Positions 36,169 through 43,839 of a DNA stretch of 64,000 bases are shown here, one piece after another. A program made the translations under genes and the position numbers. Source of the DNA: Thermodesulfobacteriota bacterium (GTDB lineage: Bacteria; Desulfobacterota; GWC2-55-46); assembly GCA_030583865.1 (NCBI GenBank), contig CP129479.1, positions 1,004,744 through 1,068,743 of the forward strand, in the 5' to 3' direction. The notes beneath the pieces were generated by a model that saw nothing but the letters and a program-made list of their open reading frames with translations, ran no database searches and was not told where the DNA came from. Within the stretch, counting starts at the first letter, position 1. Every line of letters starts with the position of its first letter.

Positions 36169-37689
36169 ATGGATCTCAGAGCGCAGCTTTCAATGAGCTT
36201 TCATATGGATAAATGTATCGGCTGCCACACCTGCAGCGTGTCCTGCAAGAACGTCTGGACATCGCGCAGGGGCGCCGAGTACATGTGGTGGAACAACGTC
36301 GAGACCAAGCCCGGCGCCGGCTACCCCCTCACCTGGGAAGACCAGGAGAGGTACAGGGGCGGCTGGGAGGTCTCGGGCGGCAACTTGAGGCTCAAGCTCC
36401 TCAAGGGCCCCGGCAAGATAAGGACGCTGGCGAACATATTCTTCCAGCCCAACCTGCCGACGATAGACGACTACTACGAGCCGTTCACCTATGACTATCA
36501 GAACCTCTTCAACGCGCCGGCCGGCGACGACCAGCCCGTTGCGAGGCCGAAGTCGCTTATCACCGGCGACTTCATGGAAAAGATAATCATGGGCCCGAAC
36601 TGGGACGACGACATGGGCGGCTCGCCGCTCTACGCGGCGAACGACCCGAACCTCAAGGGGCTCTCGGAGTCGCAGAAGGAGATGCTCACCAAGTTCCACA
36701 AGCTCTTCTTCTTCTATCTCCCGAGGATATGCAACCACTGCCTCAACCCCGCTTGCGTGGCCTCCTGCCCGTCGGGCGCCATATACAAGAGGGGCGAGGA
36801 CGGCATAGTCCTTATCGACCAGGACACCTGCCGCGCCTGGAGGTTCTGCGTGAGCGCCTGCCCGTACAAGAAGCCCTACTACAACTGGGCGAACGGGAAG
36901 AGCGAGAAGTGTATCTTCTGCTATCCGAGGACCGAGACCGGCCAGCCGAACGCCTGCGCGCACGCGTGCACCGGCAGGATCAGGTTCGTAGGCGTGCTCT
37001 TCTATGACGCCGACAGGATAGAGGAAGTCGCGAAGACCCCGGACGAGAGGCTCGTGGACGCGATGAGGGACATAATCCTCGACCCGAACGACCCGAGGGT
37101 CATTGAAGAGGCCAGGAAGCAGGGGATCGACGAGAACTGGCTGGTTGCGGCCCAGAACTCGCCGGCCTACAACCTCTTCAAGAAGTGGAGGATAGCGCTC
37201 CCGAACCATCCGGAGTTCAGGACGGTGCCGATGAACTTCTATCTGCCGCCGCTCTCCCCGGTCCTCCACAACGCGAAGGCCGACAACGGCGGCCTCTTCG
37301 ACGCTGAATCCGTCGAGTTCTTCTATTCGATGGACAAGATGAGGGTGCCGGTAAGGTACCTCGCGAACCTCCTTTCCGCCGGCAACGAGCAGCTGGTCAT
37401 CGAGTCGCTGAAGAAGCAGATGGCCGTAAGGCTCTGGGTGCGCCAGCAGAGGGTCGGAGACGTGGGCGACAGCGCAGCGAAGGCAGCCCTCTCATCCGTG
37501 GGCCTCACGCCCGAGGACGCGTTCGAGATCTATAAGCTCACCTCGCTTGGCACCTTCCAGGAGAGGTTCGTGATACCCGAGACACACCGCGAGACGCAGT
37601 CCACGGTCGACCCCAGGACCATGTACGAGAAGAGGGGCACGGTCGGCTTCGGCTCCAAGAAGCAGGAACTCGTATCGAGGCAGTGGTAA
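36169..37689 (+). CDS. narH: Respiratory nitrate reductase beta subunit
   Basis: NarH carries four iron-sulfur clusters between NarI and NarG. It has 506 residues. Cluster ligands are 'CIGCHTCSVSC' (C16, C19, C22, C26), 'CNHCLNPACVASCP', 'CRAWRFCVSACPYKK' (the Trp in place of Cys marks the [3Fe-4S] site, as in E. coli) and 'CIFCYPR...CAHACTGR'. It abuts narG, and narJ follows after 8 bases. Confidence 0.96.
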   Translation: MDLRAQLSMSFHMDKCIGCHTCSVSCKNVWTSRRGAEYMWWNNVETKPGAGYPLTWEDQERYRGGWEVSGGNLRLKLLKGPGKIRTLANIFFQPNLPTIDDYYEPFTYDYQNLFNAPAGDDQPVARPKSLITGDFMEKIIMGPNWDDDMGGSPLYAANDPNLKGLSESQKEMLTKFHKLFFFYLPRICNHCLNPACVASCPSGAIYKRGEDGIVLIDQDTCRAWRFCVSACPYKKPYYNWANGKSEKCIFCYPRTETGQPNACAHACTGRIRFVGVLFYDADRIEEVAKTPDERLVDAMRDIILDPNDPRVIEEARKQGIDENWLVAAQNSPAYNLFKKWRIALPNHPEFRTVPMNFYLPPLSPVLHNAKADNGGLFDAESVEFFYSMDKMRVPVRYLANLLSAGNEQLVIESLKKQMAVRLWVRQQRVGDVGDSAAKAALSSVGLTPEDAFEIYKLTSLGTFQERFVIPETHRETQSTVDPRTMYEKRGTVGFGSKKQELVSRQW

Positions 37690-37697
37690 AGGAAACG

Positions 37698-38243
37698 ATG
37701 GTAAAGGCGAAGCACCTGTATACGCATCTGGCCGGGCTGCTTGAGTATCCCGGTGAGGATATAAAGCTCAGGACCGAGGAGTGCATAAACGCGCTCGAAG
37801 GCCTTGAGCAGTATCCTCCCGAGGCGCTCGAGGAGATGAAGAAGTTCCAGAAGGACCTGGAGCACATCCCCCTGGACGACCTCCGGGGGGTGTACTCCTA
37901 CACCTTCGAGCTCACGAGCGACTTCACGCTGGACATGGGATACCACATCTATGACGGCTTCAGGAGGTCAAGCAGCCTTGCCACCATCAAGAGCATGTAC
38001 GCGCAGAACGGCTTCCCTCTCGACGATTTTTCGAAAGGCGAACTCCCCGACCACCTGCCGGTCATCCTCTACTTCCTCGGCTTCACGGAGAACGAGGATC
38101 TCGTAAAGGACTTCCGGGAGAGTTTCTTCATAAGGGCGATGGAGAAGCTGCAGAAGAACTTCGAGAAGAACAGGAAGAATCTCTACTGGCACCTCATCAA
38201 TGCCGTCTACAGAATTATAGATAAAGACGTAAAAGGAGGCTAA
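37698..38243 (+). CDS. narJ: Nitrate reductase molybdenum cofactor assembly chaperone
   Basis: NarJ holds NarGH until the cofactor is inserted and is not part of the final enzyme. It has 181 residues from ATG 37698 (AAAGG upstream; the frame is also open to a GTG at 37683 inside narH). 'FTFELTSDFTLDMGYHIYDG' (seen as 'YTFELTSDF') and 'ELPDHLPVILYFLG' match the TorD/NarJ family. It is in the canonical order between narH and narI. Confidence 0.92.
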   Translation: MVKAKHLYTHLAGLLEYPGEDIKLRTEECINALEGLEQYPPEALEEMKKFQKDLEHIPLDDLRGVYSYTFELTSDFTLDMGYHIYDGFRRSSSLATIKSMYAQNGFPLDDFSKGELPDHLPVILYFLGFTENEDLVKDFRESFFIRAMEKLQKNFEKNRKNLYWHLINAVYRIIDKDVKGG

Positions 38244-38245
38244 GA

Positions 38246-38944
38246 ATGGACAACGTCCTATTCGGCGTGATGCCGTACATCCTGTTGATGACGGCTATCG
38301 TCGGCGCAATCTGGAGATACAGAACCAACAAGTACTCGTGGTCTTCGCAGTCGTCGCAGTTCCTTGAGAACAAGACCCTCTTTTTCGGGTCGTTCCCCTG
38401 GCACTACGGCATAATAGTGGTGCTCCTCGGCCACATAATCGGGTTCTTCATCCCGAAGAGCATCCTGCTCTGGAACGCGGTGCCCTTGAGGCTCTACATA
38501 CTCGAGCTCACGGCGCTCGCATTCGGCCTTCTCGCCCTTTTCGGCCTCCTCGCCCTCATCTACAGGAGGCTTACGAACAGCAGGGTAAAGGCCGTGACCT
38601 CCGGGTGGGACGTGCTGGTGCTCATCATCCTTCTCATCCAGGTCCTCACCGGCGTTGGCACCGCCATCTTCTACAGGTGGGGCTCCAACTGGTTCGCTTC
38701 ATCGGCCGTGCCGTATCTCTGGTCGATAATCAAGCTGCAGCCCAATGTTGACTACATAGCGGGCCTGCCGCTCATCACCAAGGCGCACATATTCAACGCG
38801 CTTATCTTCTTCGCGCTGATTCCGTTCTCAAGGCTCGCGCACTTTGTGGTCATCAACCCCTACAAGTACCTCGTAAGGCCTTACCAGGTCGTAAGGTGGT
38901 ACAGGAGGGGCGGTCAGACAGTGAACGTGGTGCAGTACAAGTAA
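38246..38944 (+). CDS. narI: Respiratory nitrate reductase gamma subunit (dihaem b)
   Basis: A membrane subunit that oxidises quinol and passes electrons to NarH. It has 232 residues and five TM helices. Haem b ligands are H53 ('PWHYG'), H63 ('LLGHIIGF'), H181 ('KAHIFN') and H199 ('RLAHFV'), with spacings matching E. coli H56, H66, H187, H205. It is followed by a strong terminator. Confidence 0.95.
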   Translation: MDNVLFGVMPYILLMTAIVGAIWRYRTNKYSWSSQSSQFLENKTLFFGSFPWHYGIIVVLLGHIIGFFIPKSILLWNAVPLRLYILELTALAFGLLALFGLLALIYRRLTNSRVKAVTSGWDVLVLIILLIQVLTGVGTAIFYRWGSNWFASSAVPYLWSIIKLQPNVDYIAGLPLITKAHIFNALIFFALIPFSRLAHFVVINPYKYLVRPYQVVRWYRRGGQTVNVVQYK

Positions 38945-38950
38945 CACAGG

Positions 38951-38982
38951 GCGGGCGGGCAGAGATGCCCGCCCGCTTTTTT
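38951..38982 (+). terminator. Terminator of the narGHJI operon
   Basis: 11-bp perfect stem GCGGGCGGGCA / TGCCCGCCCGC with a GAGA loop and then TTTTTT, 7 bases after the narI stop. Confidence 0.92.
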
Positions 38983-39066
38983 AGACGGCTGTGCAAGCAC
39001 TTCTGTGATAATACTTTTTTTTCTGATGCGTTTTTTTGTTCTGAAATTCGATAAAGGAGAATCTGC

Positions 39067-40707
39067 ATGTCGAAAATAACAAGATGGGAGCCGGAAAACG
39101 AACAATTCTGGCGAGAAACAGGCAGCAAGATTGGATGGACCACCTGCGGCATTACCACCTTCACCCTGGTATTTTCATTCGCTACCTGGTTCGTCATGAG
39201 CGCCGTTGTCGTCAGGCTTCCGAACATCGGCTTCAAGTTCACTCCCATGGAGCTCTTCTGGCTCGCGGCCATACCGGGTCTCGCCTCCGGTATCCTCAGG
39301 TTGATACACTCCTACTTCATCCCCATCCTGGGGACGAGGCCGGTCGTAAGCATAGCGACCATCATCAAGCTCATACCCATGGTCTGGCTCGGTTTCGCAG
39401 TGCAGGATACAAGCACGCCATGGAGCACCTTCATGATAATCGGCTTCCTGAGCGGCATGGGCGGCGGGGACTTCTCCTCCTACATGCCTTCAACAAGCAT
39501 ATTCTTCCCGAAGAGGCTCCAGGGCCTGTCAATGGGCATACAGGCCGGCATCGGAAACTTCGGCGTTAGTGTCGTCCAGTTCGTGACACCCTGGATAGTG
39601 GGCTTCTCCCTTGTCGGGGGCGCTTACGGCGCACCCCAGCTCTTCACGAAAATTGACATTATAAAGGACGTGGCGGTCACCAAGAACGAGTCAGGGGTTG
39701 TCACGGACATAGTCTACAAGAACCCGGCATTTGCCAGCGCGGTTCTCGTCACCAAGGACGATAACGGCCTGGTGAGCGACGTCTCAGTACAGGAGACAGC
39801 CGTAACCAAGAACATGCAGCTCGATATCAAGAGGAACGACGCGGGCGTCGTGACCGACCTGACCCTCAAGAGGGTAGTAAAGAAGGACATGTGGGTGCAG
39901 AACGCCGCGTTCTGGTACATACCCTTCCTCATCCTGTCCTTCATCCTGAGCGTCATATTCCTCAAGAGCATCGACCCGGCGGCGCTCGGTTTCAAGGGCG
40001 GCAACTTCAAAAAGCAGTTCGAAATACTCAGCACCAAGAACAGGGCGCTCACGCACACCTGGAACTGCACCATAACCTATATCGCGTCATTCGGTTCGTT
40101 CTCCGGTTATGCGGCAGCTTTTCCATTGATGATAAGGGTCATCTACGGCGGCTTTGACGGAGCGCCGGACCCGCTGAAGTTCGCGTTCCTCGGCCCGCTC
40201 ATCGGTGGCCTTTCACGCACCTTTACCGGTTGGATGTTCGACAAGATCGGCGGAAGCAAGGGCATGCACTGGTGCCTGATCGGCCAGATACTGGGCTGCC
40301 TTGCCCTCATATTCGGCGGCTATCTTACCCCGACCGGGCTTGAGAAGTTCCCGGGCTTCGTCTATATAATGCTCTGGATATTCCTCATGACCGGCATAAA
40401 CAACGCCGCTACTTTCAGGCAGTACCCGATAGTCTTCGCGTACTCGCCCGCAAAGGGCGCGCAGATGCTCGGCTGGACCGGCGCGTGGGCGGCCTTCGGC
40501 CCGTTCGTCTTCGCCTCGCTCGTCGGCATGTCCATAACCAAGACCGGCAGCGCCATCACCTTCTTCGCGGGTGCGGCCATCTTCTACCTCTACGCCTTCA
40601 TCATCAACTGGTATTACTATACCAGGAAGGGCGCGGAAAGGTTTGACTGGGGCAACAAGGGTACCTGGTGGGACACCGCCAAGAGCACCTGGACCGGCGG
40701 GCAATAG
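39067..40707 (+). CDS. narK: NarK-like MFS transporter with a large repeat-bearing insertion
   Basis: An NNP-family permease of 546 residues with MFS TM helices, including 'GMGGGDFSSYMPSTSIFFP' and 'GIQAGIGNFGVSVVQFVTPW' (TM5 nitrate signature). Between TM6 and TM7 (about 190-277) is an 85-residue insertion with three imperfect ~25-residue repeats at 204-218, 228-242 and 254-268 (consensus V-T-K-x-x-x-G-V-V-T-D-x). The insertion is absent from the two other NarK proteins here. In the MFS fold the TM6-TM7 loop is cytoplasmic. GGAGAATCTGC precedes the ATG. It is monocistronic behind the nar terminator. Confidence 0.88.
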   Translation: MSKITRWEPENEQFWRETGSKIGWTTCGITTFTLVFSFATWFVMSAVVVRLPNIGFKFTPMELFWLAAIPGLASGILRLIHSYFIPILGTRPVVSIATIIKLIPMVWLGFAVQDTSTPWSTFMIIGFLSGMGGGDFSSYMPSTSIFFPKRLQGLSMGIQAGIGNFGVSVVQFVTPWIVGFSLVGGAYGAPQLFTKIDIIKDVAVTKNESGVVTDIVYKNPAFASAVLVTKDDNGLVSDVSVQETAVTKNMQLDIKRNDAGVVTDLTLKRVVKKDMWVQNAAFWYIPFLILSFILSVIFLKSIDPAALGFKGGNFKKQFEILSTKNRALTHTWNCTITYIASFGSFSGYAAAFPLMIRVIYGGFDGAPDPLKFAFLGPLIGGLSRTFTGWMFDKIGGSKGMHWCLIGQILGCLALIFGGYLTPTGLEKFPGFVYIMLWIFLMTGINNAATFRQYPIVFAYSPAKGAQMLGWTGAWAAFGPFVFASLVGMSITKTGSAITFFAGAAIFYLYAFIINWYYYTRKGAERFDWGNKGTWWDTAKSTWTGGQ

Positions 40708-40751
40708 CCCGGCTTCCTGGCATGTTTATGCCGGGAAAAGCGGCACCTGGA

Positions 40752-40788
40752 ACATGGGGGAGGGGTTTCCTCCCCCATGTTTTTTTTA
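40752..40788 (+). terminator. Terminator after third narK
   Basis: 12-bp stem ACATGGGGGAGG / CCTCCCCCATGT with a 5-base loop and TTTTTTTT, 45 bases past the narK stop. Confidence 0.92.
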
Positions 40789-40888
40789 TGCCTCCTGCCG
40801 TTCTTTTCTGCAGCGCCTGATTTTTTCTTCGTCTCTATCAAGGATATGATAAAATATTTGCGGAGTTAAAGGATAGGAGGTCGGTAAA

Positions 40889-41098
40889 TTGGGTTCTCTT
40901 GAGATGGTATTGACTATCGGCGGCATCGCCTACGGCGTCGTCCTTATACTGGCGACCTTCATAAAAGGGAATAAGGTGCTTGAGGGCTTCAGGCTCGATG
41001 TCCTTGTCATGCGGAACCCCTCGGAGTCGAGCAGGGGCATAAACCTCGTGGCTGGCCTGGCGCTCATCGGCTATAACGTCTACACCATATTCTGGTAA
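40889..41098 (+). CDS. Small two-TM membrane protein
   Basis: It has 69 residues from TTG 40889 behind GGATAGGAGG (8-base spacing). Two hydrophobic stretches are visible ('MVLTIGGIAYGVVLILATFI' and 'NLVAGLALIGYNVYTIFW') around a short basic loop 'KGNKVLEGFRLDVLVMRNPSESSRG'. Not recognised. A good ribosome binding site and its own space between a terminator and a promoter support a real gene. Confidence 0.65.
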   Translation: MGSLEMVLTIGGIAYGVVLILATFIKGNKVLEGFRLDVLVMRNPSESSRGINLVAGLALIGYNVYTIFW

Positions 41099-41211
41099 GC
41101 CTGTTTTTTGTTACCTCCATGAGGACGGTTGCTCCAAGAACGGGCTCCGGCCACCGCACCCGGCAGGCCTCCGCATCGAATTTCCTCGTATTTCCTGCCA
41201 ATCCCGCCCGT

Positions 41212-41240
41212 TTGACGGTTCGAGACAGCTCCGATATAAT
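41212..41240 (+). promoter_or_regulatory. Predicted sigma-70 promoter of the DUF2769-like gene
   Basis: TTGACG (41212-41217), 17-base spacer, perfect TATAAT (41235-41240), 50 bases upstream of the ATG at 41290. Confidence 0.8.
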
Positions 41241-41289
41241 TCCATCACAGGGTTCCTTTGTCTTTTAAATTTAAAACGGAGGCTTTCTT

Positions 41290-41604
41290 ATGAGCAAGCA
41301 CGACAGGCTGGACCGTTTCGGTGTCATGGTCATCGACAAGAGCGAATACGAGCGCAAGCAGGCTTACGTGGTCAAGAACTGCAAATGCCCGGGCTGTCCC
41401 ACATATGTCGCGGGCGACGCCATGCCGGGATACTGTTTCCCGACCATAGGGACGAGCGAGAGCATCACGGCGGAAAAGGATTGCATCTGCAGCACCTGTC
41501 CTATATACAAGGAATACGAGCTCAACCATACTTTTTACTGCACCAGGTGCTCCCAGGTCTGCCAGGGGCTCAAGATCGAGGGTGCGGCAGCCCACGGGAA
41601 CTGA
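41290..41604 (+). CDS. Cys-rich small protein, DUF2769-like
   Basis: It has 104 residues with eleven Cys, mostly in pairs: 'CKCPGCPTY' (residues ~32-40), 'GYCFPTIGTSESI', 'CICSTCPIY' and 'CTRCSQVCQG'. Both 'CxCxxCPxY' halves look like a duplicated metal-binding unit. This fits my memory of DUF2769 (mainly methanogens and anaerobes), but no search could be run. GGAGG-like sequence and a consensus promoter precede it. A Zn or Fe-S binding role is plausible. It is monocistronic in the nitrate island. Confidence 0.75.
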   Translation: MSKHDRLDRFGVMVIDKSEYERKQAYVVKNCKCPGCPTYVAGDAMPGYCFPTIGTSESITAEKDCICSTCPIYKEYELNHTFYCTRCSQVCQGLKIEGAAAHGN

Positions 41605-41831
41605 GTCTGTTCCGGAATATTCTCCTAAGGTCTTGATACCCTCCCGGCCTGCCGGTAGCGATGGCCGGGAGGGTAAAGGGCCGTCCTGCATCACGGCGCC
41701 CGTTACCTGCCGTCTGCATCGAAATGGCCGCTCTCCCGGCCCTATTGCCCTGATTTTATGTGATTTCTGCGGATTTTCCGGCATTTACTCACCCTTTTAA
41801 TATGGACAAGCCCGCTCGGGTTGTAGTAAGA

Positions 41832-41837
41832 TATAAT
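41832..41837 (+). promoter_or_regulatory. Candidate -10 box of the DUF2299-like gene
   Basis: A perfect TATAAT sits 47 bases before the ATG, but no -35 box is at the right distance (the nearest, TGGACA at 41803, is 23 bases away). Expression may need an activator. Confidence 0.4.
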
Positions 41838-41883
41838 ACACCCAAAAAACAGGGAAAAAATCAATACTGAGGAGAGTTGGTAA

Positions 41884-42390
41884 ATGGAGATCACCACCCC
41901 GGAACAGGCTAATGCAGAAATCAAGAAGTGGCTTGAGGAGAACCATCACGACGTAAAGGAAATAAAAGACGAGAACGCCGTATTCCATTTCGAGATCGAC
42001 TACCCGCTCGGCTCCATGAAGAAGCAGAGGGTGCTCCAGCCCAAGGAGTTCCCCGGCCTTATCGTGGTGCTGAACGGGGTCAGCATAGCGAACGAGCACA
42101 TGGAGAAGCTCAAGGGCATGAACCCCAACGACAGGGAAGCCTTCTACGGGGAGATAAGGAAGGACCTCCTCTTCCTCAAGAACAGCTACGACCTCAACAT
42201 AGACGAGGCCGGGGTGGCGAAGCAGGTGCAGTTCTCGTATGAGTTCTACTACGACGCGCTCAAGAAGACCAAGCTCTATGACGCGCTCCTCCTTAACCAC
42301 AGGACGCTTCTTTACATCATAACGAAGTTCAACGACGAGTTCGGAATGCCCGTAATGCCCTCGCAGAAAGGCGATGTAGGTCACGCCTGA
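41884..42390 (+). CDS. DUF2299-like conserved hypothetical protein
   Basis: It has 168 residues and is soluble. 'IKKWLEENHHDVKEIKDENAVFHFEIDYP' and 'VLQPKEFPGLIVVLNGVSIANEHMEKLKGMN' (in pieces) and a helical C-terminal half ('FYGEIRKDLLFLKNSYDLNIDEAG') are seen. It is reminiscent of the DUF2299 family known from archaea and anaerobes, as far as I can recall. ATG 41884 is preceded by GAGGAGAGTTGG. It lies 35 bases ahead of the hemerythrin gene and is probably co-transcribed with it. The function is unknown. Confidence 0.7.
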   Translation: MEITTPEQANAEIKKWLEENHHDVKEIKDENAVFHFEIDYPLGSMKKQRVLQPKEFPGLIVVLNGVSIANEHMEKLKGMNPNDREAFYGEIRKDLLFLKNSYDLNIDEAGVAKQVQFSYEFYYDALKKTKLYDALLLNHRTLLYIITKFNDEFGMPVMPSQKGDVGHA

Positions 42391-42425
42391 GCCTGAACGG
42401 GGTTCCCCGAGACCCGGAGGTCCGC

Positions 42426-43238
42426 ATGGTACCGCAGATGCTTGAGATAAAATACGAATGCCAGCACAAGTCCTGCTACGTGAACTGCAGGGAGGGCATC
42501 ATAAGCCTTGAAGAGGAGCTCTTCAAGGAGCTTTCCGCCGCTTGTCCCGGGGAGGGCATCTTCAAGAGCCCCAGGGGGGCCTGCAGGATGGGCTTTTCGC
42601 AGCCGTTCAAGGTCATTAGGATGCAGAGGCTCGGCGAAGGCCCCATCGAGGACGCCCCCTCGGCGCTGGACCCCTCTGACAACCCGCTCCTGATCCTTGT
42701 CGAGGAGCACAAGGCCATAAACAGGAGCCTTGAAAAGGTCGAGGAGCACATAAAGAAGCGCGACCTGGACGCCCTCTGGGTCTCGACAAAGGAGCTTGAG
42801 AACGACCTGGTGCTCCACTCAGGCATCAAGGAAGAGGAGGTCCTCTTCGGCATGAGCAAGGGGCTTCTGCCCTTCGGCGAGACCCTGGTGGACATAATAA
42901 AGGAGGAGCACAGGGAGATAATCTCGCTCCTTCACAACTTCAGGGAGGCGCTCGAGATAAACGAGCTTAACGACGGCATCATCGACTCCGTGATAGTGAG
43001 CCTCAGGGGGCACATAAGGAAAGAGGACCAGGAGTTCTTTGAAATAGTCGACAAGTGCCTGAACGACGAGATACGGCTCCAGATAACCCAGGCCATGCGC
43101 GAGGTCGAGAGGAAATACGTGCGGGAAGAGGCGGGCGAGAGAAAGATGAACCCGAAGAGGGCCGCCATACAGGCCCAGTACGACGAGCAGGTCTCGGTGG
43201 TGAGGGAGGCGGGCTGCGATACCTGCTGCAGCCACTGA
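42426..43238 (+). CDS. Hemerythrin-domain protein with extra Cys-rich ends
   Basis: It has 270 residues. An N-terminal Cys-containing stretch ('YECQHKSCYVNCREG', then 'ACRMGF') precedes an HHE-type four-helix bundle with metal-ligand-like patterns 'EEHKAINRSLEKVEEHI', 'LVLHSGIKEEEVLF', 'IKEEHREIISLLHNF' and 'LRGHIRKEDQEFF'. The C-terminus ends 'CDTCCSH'. Hemerythrin domains bind a di-iron site and act in O2/NO sensing or iron-sulfur repair (RIC/YtfE class). Next to nitrate reduction, an NO-stress role is inferred. ATG 42426 follows GGAGGTCCGC. Confidence 0.88.
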   Translation: MVPQMLEIKYECQHKSCYVNCREGIISLEEELFKELSAACPGEGIFKSPRGACRMGFSQPFKVIRMQRLGEGPIEDAPSALDPSDNPLLILVEEHKAINRSLEKVEEHIKKRDLDALWVSTKELENDLVLHSGIKEEEVLFGMSKGLLPFGETLVDIIKEEHREIISLLHNFREALEINELNDGIIDSVIVSLRGHIRKEDQEFFEIVDKCLNDEIRLQITQAMREVERKYVREEAGERKMNPKRAAIQAQYDEQVSVVREAGCDTCCSH

Positions 43239-43264
43239 CGGCCTGAAAATCGCATGAATTTGAA

Positions 43265-43298
43265 AAGCCGCGGGGCTTGGCCCCGCGGCTTTTTTTTG
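43265..43298 (+). terminator. Terminator after hemerythrin gene
   Basis: Stem AGCCGCGGGG / CCCCGCGGCT around CTTGG with eight T residues, 26 bases after the stop. Confidence 0.92.
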
Positions 43299-43337
43299 GC
43301 AAACCGGATTTATTGCCGGAATGACAAAAACCCCGGT

Positions 43338-43457
43338 CAGGCTGCTCAAAAGCCCAGGATGCAAGGAGTCGACAAGATGAACGGGCGTACCTTCATTGTT
43401 CGGCGGAGTTTCCAATTTCAAGACGACGCCTGAGGCGGGCTTTTTCTGCGGCCTTTA
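43338..43457 (-). repeat. Dispersed intergenic element, core 1, copy C (degenerate, reverse)
   Basis: On the minus strand it reads GGCCGCAGAAAAAGCCC at the start and ends at GCTTTTGAGCAGCCTG, with the middle diverged. It lacks the outer arm. Its edge touches the TAA stop of the minus-strand gene at 43455. With the adjacent terminator it fills the gap between two convergent transcription units. Confidence 0.75.
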
Positions 43458-43835
43458 GAGCGGAATGTGGATATATACCACATAGAGCCACATGCAGATC
43501 AGCGAGGCGCCGAGCCAGCTCACGTATTTGAAGGCCCTCCGGCTTTTGGCGTGGACTATCTTGTGCTTGAGGAACATGATGAAGAACGCGACGGCCCAGC
43601 CGGTTATCGACCAGAGGCTAAGCCCGAAGGTCGCGAAGGACATGACCGCGAGCACGAAGAGTATCGCAAACGAGATAAACCCGTTCCCCCGGTGTATCTT
43701 CTTCTCCACCTTGCCCTTGCCCTTAACCATCTGGAGCCCGCTTATGAAGCTGGTTGTGGCGAGGACCATCCCTATGCTGGCCAGGAGCGTCGAGACGTTC
43801 GTGAAAGCTTCGAGCAGTTCTATTATGCCTTCCAT
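43455..43835 (-). CDS. Small four-TM membrane protein
   Basis: It has 126 residues with four hydrophobic helices ('ASIGMVLATTSFISGL', 'FISFAILFVLAVMSFATFGL', 'ITGWAVAFFIMFLKHK', 'YVSWLGASLICMWLYVVYI'). Conserved-looking His residues occur at 'KKIHRGNGF' and 'LKHKIVHAK', a pattern that could hold haem b, but no family was recognised. It starts 4 bases after the beta-helix gene ends, so they form a two-gene operon. Confidence 0.7.
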   Translation of the reverse strand: MEGIIELLEAFTNVSTLLASIGMVLATTSFISGLQMVKGKGKVEKKIHRGNGFISFAILFVLAVMSFATFGLSLWSITGWAVAFFIMFLKHKIVHAKSRRAFKYVSWLGASLICMWLYVVYIHIPL

Positions 43836-43839
43836 GTCC

